A stretch of DNA of 64,000 nucleotides from Macrostomum hystrix (taxonomy: Eukaryota; Platyhelminthes; Macrostomidae), in NCBI GenBank assembly GCA_950097015.1, contig CATNEN010000039.1:11378001-11442000 (forward strand). The letters run 5' to 3'. Below, piece by piece: positions 55,001 to 64,000 of the stretch. The first letter of the stretch is position 1, and each line of letters begins with the position of its first letter. The translations under genes were made by a program, and so were the position numbers. The notes below the pieces were generated by a model, which was not told the DNA's origin, searched no databases, and saw only the letters and a list, made by a program, of their open reading frames with translations.

Positions 55001-57655
55001 GGCAAAGAAAATTCCAACCCGAAGGCTCCAATCCGAGACAGTCCAGCTCAAGCTCGTCGGCTGGCGACCGCTGCACTGAGCGAACTCGGCCGCGAATCCA
55101 CTCCGGGCGGCTGAGCCAACTGAGAATGGGGCAGAGCGGAGCAGTGGGCTGAGCTTCTCAGCTGATTGATTACTGTAGTTTAACAGCCTCTGGGGAGAGT
55201 CTACTGTAGTTTAACAGCCACTGAGGAGAGTCTACTGTAGTTTAACAGCCACTGGGGGGAGTCTACTGTAGTTTAACAGCCTCTGGGGAGAGTCTACTGT
55301 AGTTTAACAGCCTCTGGGGAGAGTCTACTGTAGTTTAACAGCCTCTGGGGAGAGTCTACTGTAGTTTAACAGCCACTGGGGAGAGTCTACTGTAGTTTAA
55401 CAGCCTCTGGGGAGAGTCTACTGTAGTTTAACAGCCACTGGGGAGAGTCTACTGTAGTTTAACAGCCTCTGGGGAGAGTCTACTGTAGTTTAACAGCCTC
55501 TGGGGAGAGTCTGTTGTGGTTTAACAGCCTCTGGGGAGAGTCTACTGTAGTTTAACAGCCTCTGGGGAGAGTCTGTTGTGGTTTAACAGCCTCTGGGGAG
55601 AGTCTACTGTAGTTTAACAGCCACTGGGGAGAGTCTACTGTAGTTTAACAGCCTCTGGGGAGAGTCTACTGTAGTTTAACAGCCACTGGGGAGAGTCTAC
55701 TGTAGTTTAACAGCCTCTGGGGAGAGTCTACTGTAGTTTAACAGCCACTGGGGAGAGTCTACTGTGGTTTAAACAGCCTCTGGGGAGAGTCTACTGTAGT
55801 TATACAGCCACTGGGGAGAGTCTACTGTAGTTATACAGCCTCTGGGGAGAGTCTACTGTAGTTATACAGCCTCTGGGGAGAGTCTACTGTAGTTATACAG
55901 CCTCTGGGGAGAGTCTACTGTAGTTATACAGCCTCTGGGGAGAGTCTACTGTAGTTTAACAGCCTCTGGGGAGAGTCTACTGTAGTTTAACAGCCTCTGG
56001 GGAGAGTCTACTGTAGTTTAACAGCCTCTGGGGAGAGTCTGTTGTGGTTTAAACAGCCTCTGGGGAGAGTCTACTGTAGTTTAACAGCCTCTGGGGAGAG
56101 TCTACTGTAGTTTAACAGCCACTGGGGAGAGTCTACTGTAGTTTAACAGCCACTGGGGAGAGTCTACTGTAGTTTAACAGCCACTGAGGAGAGTCTACTG
56201 TAGTTTAACAGCCACTGGGGAGAGTCTACTGTAGTTTAACAGCCTCTGGGGAGAGTCTGTTGTGGTTTAACAGCCTCTGGGGAGAGTCTACTGTAGTTTA
56301 ACAGCCACTGGGGAGAGTCTACTGTAGTTTAACAGCCTCTGGGGAGAGTCTACTGTAGTTTAACAGCCACTGGGGAGAGTCTACTGTAGTTTAACAGCCT
56401 CTGGGGAGAGTCTACTGTAGTTTAACAGCCACTGGGGAGAGTCTACTGTGGTTTAAACAGCCTCTGGGGAGAGTCTACTGTAGTTATACAGCCACTGGGG
56501 AGAGTCTACTGTAGTTATACAGCCTCTGGGGAGAGTCTACTGTAGTTATACAGCCTCTGGGGAGAGTCTACTGTAGTTATACAGCCTCTGGGGAGAGTCT
56601 ACTGTAGTTTAACAGCCTCTGGGGAGAGTCTACTGTAGTTTAACAGCCTCGGGAGAGTCTACTGTAGTTTAAACAGCCTCGGGTGACAGCCTACTGTAGT
56701 TTAAACAGCCTAGGGTGACAGTCTGTTGTACGAGGTTTAAACAGCCTCGGGTGACAGCCTACTGTAGTTTAAACAGCCTCGGGTGACAGTCTATTGTAGT
56801 TTAAACAGCCAAGGGTGACAGTCTACTGAAGTTTAAACAGCCAAGGGTGACAGTCTACTGAAGTTTAAACAGCCAAGGGTGACAGTCTACTGAAGTTTAA
56901 ACAGCCAAGGGTGACAGTCTACTGAAGTTTAAACAGCCTCTGGGGACAGTCTACTGTAGTTTAAACAAATAGCTAACCTGGCGGGTGGCCAAGCAGTCGC
57001 CTCGTCCTGAAGTTCAGCTGATTGATTTTCTTTTCCAGCAGACTTGGAAGGTGTTGGCGACTTGTCAGTGGGTGAATAGCTGCCGCTGCTGTTGCTGCTG
57101 TCAGAGAGTACCGTGACAATGGGCTCAGCAGTGAGGCTGGCAGCATTTTGCAGCTTGGACTGCACCTGTGGCGCTTGGCCGTAAAGAAATGCTCGCTTGG
57201 CTGGGGGCAACTCGGGCGCATCCGGCCTGTAATTCAGCCCCTTCGGTGGGCGCTTCCGGCCGAAGATGGTGCGAGCAACGCTGGCCGACTTGGCGGGCTT
57301 ATCGAATGTGACACTGCTGGCTCCGGGATTTTTCGAAAGAAACGATCGTGCAGATGTCGAGGCTGAAGAAGCTCCTCTGCTGGCTGGGGCTGAAGGCTCA
57401 GACGAAGATGGCAGCGGTGGTGGCGATGGCGGCACAACATCAGGGGTGGCAGCTGGCTGCTGAGCTGAACTCTGCAGTTAAACATATTTTGAGAGTACTA
57501 TTTAGATGGCGAGGCATTTCACTTAAATTCCTCGTGAATTTTTACTCCTGCTGTAAACCCAATATTTATTTACCAGTGCAAATGGCAAAAATGTTTATTT
57601 AAAAAAAGTTTGGACTTACCAGTTTGAAAAATGAGCTTATGTTGGTTTGCTTCAT
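48794..57655 (-). CDS. DNA2: DNA2 nuclease-helicase
   Basis: Processes Okazaki flaps and resects DNA ends in nucleus and mitochondria. Exons (minus): 57620-57655, 56978-57471, 54985-about 55153, 54377-54544, 54212-54299, 53557-53952, 53110-53446, 52558-52813, 52130-52270, 51703-51813, 51549-51625, 51374-51475, 51168-51295, 50566-50799, 49621-50028, 48794-49333; about 1,228 residues (human 1,060). A PIP box QTNISSFF sits in exon 1. Nuclease: LLGSVVHQLF, LKGKVDV (Asp) and PVELKTG (Glu, Lys). Fe-S cysteines: LGCIRR and CAGCPQLLSC. Helicase: GYPGTGKTT, SAYTHSAVDN, FALIDEAGQ, GDPHQLPP, LTEQYRMN, STIDQFQGRDKS and RRFNVAVTRAKRK. All key residues are intact. Exons 4-16 close in phase; the exon 2 to 3 join does not, so a small exon or variant site is missed there. 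Introns carry arrays and SINEs. Confidence 0.94.
49334..49620. repeat. Degenerate repeat in last DNA2 intron
   Basis: Four or five diverged units around CATAGACAGT and GAGAACTC with a period near 60 bp fill this intron. Confidence 0.65.
50065..50165 (-). mobile_element. SINE tail, reverse, in DNA2 intron
   Basis: CATCTGGTGACACTAGACCC then GCAGCCAGCGAGGAGGCAAT. Forms an inverted pair with the forward fragment at 50215. Confidence 0.8.
50215..50385 (+). mobile_element. SINE body and tail, forward, in DNA2 intron
   Basis: GAGAGTGTACACTGACAAAC through GAGAAAGTCAGGGCAGATGT to the tail GTGTCACCAAATGATGCGCC. The reverse fragment at 50065-50165 is complementary over the tail. A further reverse fragment of the tRNA-like part lies at about 50475-50515. 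Confidence 0.82.
50820..51100. repeat. Purine-rich degenerate minisatellite in DNA2 intron
   Basis: GAATGGGAAGAAGG-type units of about 15 bp; a pyrimidine tract on the sense (minus) strand. Confidence 0.85.
51858..52100. repeat. (GACA)n microsatellite in DNA2 intron
   Basis: About 240 bp of GACA tetranucleotides with GATA, GTCA and GCTA interruptions, ending about 30 bp before a DNA2 exon. Confidence 0.97.
54565..54940. repeat. Degenerate purine-rich minisatellite in DNA2 intron
   Basis: About ten diverged units near 33 bp, with GAGAGCGGAAGTGAAGGGGC cores, between DNA2 exons 3 and 4. Confidence 0.85.
55165..56965. repeat. 31 bp minisatellite in DNA2 intron 2
   Basis: About 58 units with core 'GAGAGTCTACTGTAGTTTAA', diverging into GGGTGACAG units toward exon 2. 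Sense strand reads CTCTCCCCAG then AGGCTG, a strong acceptor look-alike in every unit. Variant blocks (TGGTTTAAACAGCC then TTATACAGCC units) occur twice about 683 bp apart, indicating block duplication. Confidence 0.97.
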
Positions 57656-59020
57656 TTTTTCTGCAAAAAAAATTTAGTTGATACTATAGCTAGGTTACAT
57701 TGTAGCTCATTTTGCTATTCATAATTAACAGCCAAATGCATACACAAAGCTGTAGTTTGTGAAGTTATTATAAAACTGATAAGTTTTTTATAGCTAGTCT
57801 ATTATACTAGTTAATGTATTAAAGATGTACAGATTGTTTTAAATTATAGTATCTGACACTCAACAAATAAAGTTTATTTAGATTTTTTGCTAGAAAAAAT
57901 GTATAGCTAGGCCTAGGGCAACTAAATAACAAAATATTTAGCTAATTAAGCAAGTGAATAACTAAAAATAAGTTCAACTTGCCATTTTTGTCTATACTAT
58001 GCTCTGTATAGCAATTTGTATGTCTGAGCTAAACATTCTCAAAAGGTTTAGACTAGGCTTAGCTTAGCTAGAGGTAGGGGCCTAGTAGAGGGCTATAGGC
58101 CTAATAGCAGATCAAGAGAGATAGGCCAAACCAATAGCCAAAAGGCATAGGCCCTATCCATTAAAATCTTTATCCTAGCTAATTCAGTTAATGTTATGGC
58201 TGTTAATAGGCCTGAAAATTTAGATATAGCTGCGTGAACTGAATGGTTTAAACAACAGGGAAGAGAGTGAGCAAGCTAAAACCTAATGGGGTCTTACTTA
58301 AGTCAAGGATAGGCCTGTCTAAGGCCTAAGAGTATCTCAACTCTCAGACTTAAACTTAAATAATAAATCTGAAGCTTAAAATAAAAAGTACAGAGCCATT
58401 GTGTACACATTTTAGCTTAATATTTTATTATCATTAGGCAATATAAATTTAGGTCAAACAAAAATATAAATGTCTATTTTATTTCAAACCCTATTCCTAA
58501 CAGACAAGACAGGCATAATCTCTGACTAGGCCTAGTTCCGCGACAATTAGGCCCCTAGCTCGGTAATTATTAATTATGCAAAAACCTCACAAAATTAATT
58601 GTGTGTGAACAAGCCGGCTACGAAAACACGCTCATATACAAGCGAAAATACAACGAACTAAGAGTAACACGTGGATGCAGAAAAGCATTTGATCCACGTG
58701 CGTAGCAAGTGAAAAGCGCGGTACAGTTTTTTTTGTTTCCAAGATATGTCAATTATTCAATTGTTCAATTGTTTCTCGTTTCGTTTCGTTTTATCTTACT
58801 GTGATAAACTTGTCTAATATTAGTTTTTGCAGCATTTGATGATCATGCTCAAAGTAGAAAAACCTTAAAACGATAAATTTATTTTCATTAAGAAAATCGT
58901 CTTTTTAAGTATAGAAATAAGCAACAGATGTTTCGCAATTAGAAACCCGGAGTCGACCAAGTGCGAATAATTTTTATGCGCATTCCGGGCTCGGATGATG
59001 GCAGCGCCCAGTATCAGAAC
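57656..59020. other. AT-rich intergenic region upstream of DNA2
   Basis: Holds the presumed DNA2 promoter. No gene, tRNA or recognised mobile element. Confidence 0.6.
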
Positions 59021-59279
59021 ATACACGCCCTGCACCGTGCTAATCCTTCTCAGCGCCTACATTCTGCTTGCTTAGGCCAACATGGAGAGCCGCGCCCGAT
59101 GCTGGGGCTGCCAAGAGCGGCAGGACGGGAAGCCAGAGAGGACAGGGCAGACTTCGTCGTCGCACTGACGCAACGCAACCGACGTGGCCGGCTGCACGCC
59201 CGCCTACGCAGGCGTGAACGAGCGTGAACCAGCCGGCCCTTCTCGCTCGGATCCGCCAGTGGCGCCGGGGACCGCGAGG

Positions 59280-59800
59280 CCCAGCTGCAACTGCACCATT
59301 TCGGGTTCCAGCCGTAAAAGATTCTGCCCGCCGAGATTCTGCTCCGAGACGCTGACGGCCGCAGGACTCCGCTACTGAGGTGCCGCCAGTTTGTCTACCT
59401 CGGCGGACTCGTGCCGGAAGTCAGCGACGACTTCGCGAGAAGGCGCGGCAAGACCTGAGCCGCATTTCAGTCTGTGCGGATGGTGCTGCTCTTTGAGGCG
59501 CTCGGCGACAGCGCCAGGTCACAGCACTTCGCGGCGGCCGTGGAGAACGCCTTTCTGTATAATGCTCGAGAGGCAGCTAGACGCGGCGCATGCGGCTCTG
59601 CTACGCGAATGGAGGCGTCGGCATGCAGCTCGTAGACGACCCGGAGATGGCCCATCCAGAGACACCCACTACAGCGCCAGCGTATCGTGTCAGTTGATGG
59701 GCACCATCCGCCGCACAATGCTAAGGACGCTGCTTGAGGTGTTGATGAGGTGGCTCGGTGCAGGCGCGGCGATCCGAGGCGCCAACGGCTGAGACCAGGC
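59280..59800 (+). pseudogene. Decayed LINE reverse transcriptase fragment
   Basis: Broken frames encode QFVYLGGLVPEVSDDFARRR, then an in-frame stop, AAFQSVRMVLLFEALGDSAR, AFLYNAREA, and after a shift LDAAHAALLREW. This order (FxYLGG, RR.G.AWAAF, LLYNAET, LD.AH..LLR) is that of the C-terminal RT region of RTE-like or related LINEs. Stops and frameshifts mark it as dead. The GC-rich stretch 59020-59280 may be its 5' continuation. Confidence 0.65.
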
Positions 59801-59814
59801 CGGATCTAAAAGGG

Positions 59815-59990
59815 AATTGAGACAAAAGAGATGAGACAGGCAATAGATGAGACAAGGGAGATATGAGGCAAGGGAGAGATGAGACAGGTAGAAATGAGAC
59901 AGGGGAGAGGTGAGATAGGGAGAGAGGAGACAAATGAGAGATGGGACACGGGGAAGATGAGAAAGGTGAGAAGGTGAGGTGGATGGGACC
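59815..59990. repeat. GAGACA-type low-complexity repeat
   Basis: Imperfect GAGATGAGACAGGGGA units following the LINE fragment, possibly derived from its 3' tail. Confidence 0.75.
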
Positions 59991-60352
59991 TTCGGCCTGG
60001 ATTCAAGAGCTTTGTGGGCCACATCTGGGTGACACTGGCCTACCCGCTGCGTCTGCGGACCACTATGCAGATATATCAAAGGATAAGTTAAGGGCCATAA
60101 TCCTGTCTACGAGTGCCTATCTGTACGTAATTGAGCACAAGCGCTATGCATTTGTTCTTACGGTTTGAGTTCGATTGCCCGTGATAAACTGATCCACCTG
60201 GAGCAGCGGCAGAGAAGTCGCGGCATCCTCCAGGGTTGAAAGCTGCTTTCTAGAAAATTTTACCTTTGCGCTTGAGGTCGTAATTTTCCCCACAAGCTTC
60301 AACTGGAGAAGAGAATGTGTGGTGCCACGTGCTGGTGTCAAAAAATTGGCAC
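59991..60352. other. Unassigned spacer
   Basis: No gene recognised. GAGTTCGATTGCCCG near 60168 resembles a Pol III B box but no tRNA fold is evident. Confidence 0.5.
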
Positions 60353-60640
60353 TGTCTAACAGTCTAACAGGTTGGCTCCTGTCTAACAGGTTGGCTCCTG
60401 TCTAACAGGTTGGCTCCTGTCTAACAGGTTGGCTCCTGTCTAACAGGTTGGCTCCTGTCTAACAGGCTGGCTCCTGTCTAACAGGTTGGCTCCTGTCTAA
60501 CAGGTTGGCTCCTGTCTAACAGGTTGGCTCCTGTCTAACAGGTTGGCTCCTGTCTAACAGGTTGGCTCCTGTCTAACAGGTTGGCTCCTGTCTAACAGGT
60601 TGGCTCCTGTCTAACAGGTTGGCTCCCGTCGTACAGGTGC
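60353..60640. repeat. 19 bp minisatellite, about 15 copies
   Basis: Nearly perfect units of 'GGTTGGCTCCTGTCTAACA'. Confidence 0.97.
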
Positions 60641-61258
60641 GGCAGTATTTCAAAGGATCAGACGCATGCCTTATTCTAGACGCATGTTCACTAAATATAG
60701 CTTTTTTATTTACCTCTAGCTCAATCCCTCGAGGGCCGTGAGAGACAAACAGAGTTGAATAGAGACAGGCTGCTAATGCGAGGCGTCCCAAACCAAACAG
60801 TTCGACCTACAACGAGCTAGCAATGTCCTGGCTTGAATTGTTGTTTGCTGCTGCTGCTACAGTGGCAGAGTGTAAGACGGTGGGTTCTTAGCCTGGCTAA
60901 AAGCAGAAAGAGAAATAATAGTTGCTGGCCAATGTGAGAGAATTTAAAGGGCACAGCCAAAGAGATTTTCCGAGGGTTTGGATTTCCATTTCTGGCATTG
61001 TAGATAGAGCTCCTGTGCTATTTTCTGATTGCAGTTGGGCAGACAATATGCAGCACGAATAGTTGAGCAAGCTCTCAAAGGCTGGGTGGGAACGGCCCAC
61101 CCTCCCACTCTGGCATCAATTATGAAGCGAGCACGATTGCGAAGGCGCGTTGTGAACACGGCCACCTGAACTCCATATAACAAAGAGATAGGCAGCGCCG
61201 TTTGTAAGGGGACAAATGCTTGTTTCTGCACGGCACACAAGCCGCACTAGCCAAAGGC
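60641..61258. other. Upstream region of the PTB gene
   Basis: About 600 bp that would contain the promoter and 5' UTR of the plus-strand gene at 61259; no clear core promoter or upstream coding exon. Confidence 0.5.
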
Positions 61259-63544
61259 ATGTCGATGTCGACTCAGCAAGAAACGGAAGGCCGCGCCGCA
61301 GCACTTAGCGCAGTCATCGAAGAAGAAGATTTGTACGCAAATTCAAACTTTCTGGACAATGGAACCGACGGCAGTGGCGGAACGGCCTCGCAAACCCCGA
61401 CTGAAGATTCCAATTCTCGTCGGTCCTCGCAAGTAAGTCATGAAAATTGCAGTAAATTTCGTTTTAACAGAATCCCTAGACAAAAATGTATACCTTTTAT
61501 GTGTCAGAAGATCCATAGCTAGTCTGGAGTGCATAGAGAACCTATTCTGAGTCATATACTATCAGTTGATTTGAACTAACTAGCAGAAACTTGGCTCTAA
61601 TACTGTCTGCCTCGTTTGTCTCGTCTTGTGTTGCAGGTGTCCGAGACATATTTTCCTGATGCAAACGTCCTGGCGTCGACTGTGCCCAAGAAGTCTCAAC
61701 AGCGTCGGCAGCTCGATCCCGGATCCTCTTCTGGGGTTCGCCAGCTCGTGGAGAAGCGACGCAGTAAAGCCCACGGCTTGGTGTCCGCGGCTGCGTCTGC
61801 GCTGGCTCCGACTTCAAAGGACGACAAGCGGTCAATCTTCACGTTGGATCATGTGCGCAAAATTTTCGGATCAAGTCAGCACGAGCAACAGCAGCAACAA
61901 CATTCGGGTTCAAATTCGCGACGCTCCAGCCAGGTGAGCGAAGCTTCCGGTGGCAACGGCTCTGAGGAGTTCGAGATGACTCAGCGCCGACTGTCGCAAC
62001 TACGAGTCGACACCCTGCCGGCCGTCTTCCTGGCCAAGTACCTGGGCCTGGCCCCGGCATCAGGCCTGTTCGGCGTCGATTGTATTCGACGACCGGCGGA
62101 CGATCTGGTCAAGGCGGCCGGCAAGAGAAGAGCGAAAACTGGACGACCGTTGCCGATCGCTCAGTTGACGGTAACTTTTTTTCGACGCTGTTTAACTTTC
62201 CCTTTCTTTCTTGTTCAGTGTATAGTTTCAGTGTGCCTTGGAGGTTGGCCCTCAAGGGCGTAAATTGCACGACAAGTCCACAAGCCTTCTCTCCACGGTT
62301 GCGCCCCAAACGAATGTGGCCTTACCGCGGAACTTGTTACGAGAGGCAAACGAGTTAAGGCTCAATCGTAGTGTGGTAAGACGAGGCTGGAACACAATAT
62401 TGTACATCATTTTCATCTGAGGCTTAAATTTTTAGTGTAACGAGTCTAAGACTCAAATAACTCGTTCTTGGTGTACATTTATTTGATGATCAAATGAATG
62501 GTAATTGGTAACTCAGAAGTAACACATTAGTAAAAAGCTTTCTAGTCTAGCACAAAACACGACTTCTCTTAGAAGGACGCGAAACGCACATGACGTGCTA
62601 AGAGGATGTCAACTTAAGGCTCTAGAATGGAGCCAAGGTCAATCCTCTAATCAAACCGACAGAAATCAGTAGCTGGTCAATCCATGCAGTCGACTAGAAA
62701 CGCTGAGATACTGCATTTCTCATGGTACCCTGGGGGATCCATAAACAGTTAAATTGGCTCGAGAATGGACATCGGGCTCCATTCTAGAACCTTAACTTGA
62801 CAAGAAATCCCCATTTTATCCCGTTTATCCCACAGGGTACCATGGGAAGGACTTGGGCGAAATTTCTCGGCGTTTCTAGCCGACAGCATAGACCAGCTAC
62901 TGATTTCAGTCGGTTTGGTTCGAGGATTGGATTGACCTTGGCTCCATTCTAGAGCCTTAAGTTGACATTGTTTGAGGGAGGATTCTTCACAATGACGCAT
63001 CTCGTCTTCAGGGCACATAGGAGCTTGTTTATTTCACCGGAATACTGTATATAAACGATTATTTTGTGATTCGCAATAAAAAACATCCAGAGGTCTACAG
63101 TTAAAAACTGCACTGCATGCACTCACTTAGCTGACTGCGGATCGATAGTCAACATTGATGCCACAAGTGAAACTGAACCATTCAACTGACTCACAGGTTC
63201 TGCAGCAGGGTGTCAGCGTCCGGCCTCATCCGCAGAGCGAAGGCGGCAAGGTAGAACGAGCTTTCCACCCGATCGGCAGCATTTCCTACGCGGCCATGGA
63301 CCCGCAGATGCGCCGAATCTTCTGCTTAGTCGCCCTGCCCGAGGCCGAAGCTGCCCAGCAAGCTCACCCGAAGCCCGAGTGCCACGCATTCCTGTGCAAC
63401 TCGGTGGACACGGCGCATCGCCTGGTGCTGGCGGTCACCTTCGCGTTCGAGTCCGCCTCGTCAGCTGCCGCAGCTGCTCCGAGTGGCGGGCGGAGAACGA
63501 CACCTCAAGACGACGATCTGGATGATGATCAGAGAGTAGTATAG
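61259..63544 (+). CDS. PTB/PID-domain adaptor protein
   Basis: Likely cytoplasmic adaptor binding NPxY-type peptides (family knowledge). Exons 61259-61432, 61637-62170 and 63197-63544 join at phase 0 to 351 residues; ATG at 61259 (MSMSTQQETEGRAAAL). The first half is low-complexity with repeated SNSRRSSQVSE/SNSRRSSQVSH motifs, possible phosphorylation sites, each spanning or near an exon edge. The PTB domain (about 185-345) has FLAKYLGLAPASGLFGVDCI, RPLPIAQLT, GVSV, FHPIGSISYAAMDPQMRRIF and CHAFLCNS, then VLAVTFAF: the strand-helix order of a PTB fold. The domain is split by the intron carrying a SINE and a large inverted repeat. Not assigned to a PTB subfamily (FAM43- or PID1-like possible). 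AATAAA at 63901. Confidence 0.83.
62226..62365 (-). mobile_element. SINE fragment in PTB gene intron
   Basis: GTGCCTTGGAGGTTGGCCCT, GGGCGTAAATTGCACGACAA and CTTCTCTCCACGG in reverse orientation, ending in the degraded tRNA-like head. Confidence 0.8.
62606..62968. mobile_element. Large inverted repeat (foldback/MITE-like) in PTB gene intron
   Basis: The outer arm ATGTCAACTTAAGGCTCTAG (62606) returns as its reverse complement ending 62968. The arms continue inward over AATGGAGCCAAGGTCAAT, CAGTAGCTGGTC and CTAGAAACGC, and around 62725 and 62840 over GGTACC. Over 120 bp per arm with moderate divergence; no ORF. Confidence 0.75.
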
Positions 63545-64000
63545 CAATGAGCAGTGTTTGAAGTGAATGATATCACACTGCATTCTGCAACACGAACGCA
63601 ATTGAATTCACTTTGGCAGGTTTAGCGCTCCGTTTCTGAGCAAAAATGTATCTGGTGTTCGTCGCTTATTGTTGCTACTGTTCTTGCCGTGCTGTAATGT
63701 ACAGAACATGTCCAGAGTTTTCGTTAAAAAACCTTAGCACCTCCGGAACTTAATGAGCTTTGTAGTATTCTCTTCTTAGATGAACTGAAACTTCATATTA
63801 TGACATTGTGAAAACTTTATATTCTTTCAAGTGCGGGAGTTACGTTACGAACTTAATGCCATTGACAATATAAGAGATGGCATCCTGAGTTTATATTGTT
63901 AATAAATTAGTACAACATGCGTAAAGTCTGGCAGCTTCAGGGTATTCAAACAAGGCTGCAAACGAGGTTCACACAATTGCCGATTTACTCGTACTTCATA
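63545..64000. other. PTB gene 3' UTR and flank
   Basis: Likely 3' UTR with AATAAA at 63901-63906; no further gene to the window end. Confidence 0.6.

Overview
The window is animal nuclear DNA. It holds multi-exon genes with GT-AG introns and GC-rich exons in AT-richer surroundings, a Gypsy LTR retrotransposon, tRNA-derived SINEs, LINE remnants, and an unusually heavy load of minisatellites. The gene set (TTLL11-like, EMC5, WDR53, kinesin-14, prosaposin, SATB/dve-type homeobox, DNA2, a PTB protein) is metazoan. The short core introns and arrays inside introns fit a free-living flatworm such as Macrostomum, but that is inference; nothing here fixes the species.

Layout. 1-5650: tandem arrays (43, 20 and 15 bp units). 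5652-10251 (-): TTLL11-like tubulin polyglutamylase. 11314-15766 (+): EMC5/MMGT1, with a MITE, a foldback element and arrays in its introns. 15928-17352 (+): WDR53, only 161 bp behind EMC5. 17785-19205: SINE copies flanking a small secreted-protein ORF (-). 20295-23894 (+): divergent kinesin-14. 25079-35610 (-): saposin precursor; one intron holds a near-intact 4 kb Gypsy element, and others hold 19, 20, 34 and 35 bp arrays. 36584-45246 (-): SATB/dve-type homeobox gene split by a 5.7 kb array of 32 bp units. 47160-48020: 24 bp array. 48794-57655 (-): DNA2 nuclease-helicase, 16 exons, first exon a PIP box. 59280-59800: decayed LINE. 61259-63544 (+): PTB-domain protein.

The genes are unrelated housekeeping or developmental loci rather than a pathway: tubulin modification and transport (TTLL11, kinesin-14), ER membrane insertion (EMC5), lysosomal lipid handling (saposins), replication and repair (DNA2), transcription (dve/SATB) and adaptor signalling (PTB). 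What unites the window is repeat biology: nearly every gene has at least one intron inflated by a minisatellite, and several array units look like 3' splice sites on the sense strand. The most striking mobile feature is the Gypsy element. Its LTRs differ at one position in 256, carry clustered perfect heat-shock elements just upstream of a TATA box, and its single Gag-Pol frame lacks the integrase catalytic core.

Exon coordinates were derived by hand from splice signals and reading-frame continuity. Two junctions (TTLL11 near 8828-8870, DNA2 exon 2 to 3) do not close in phase and are flagged.
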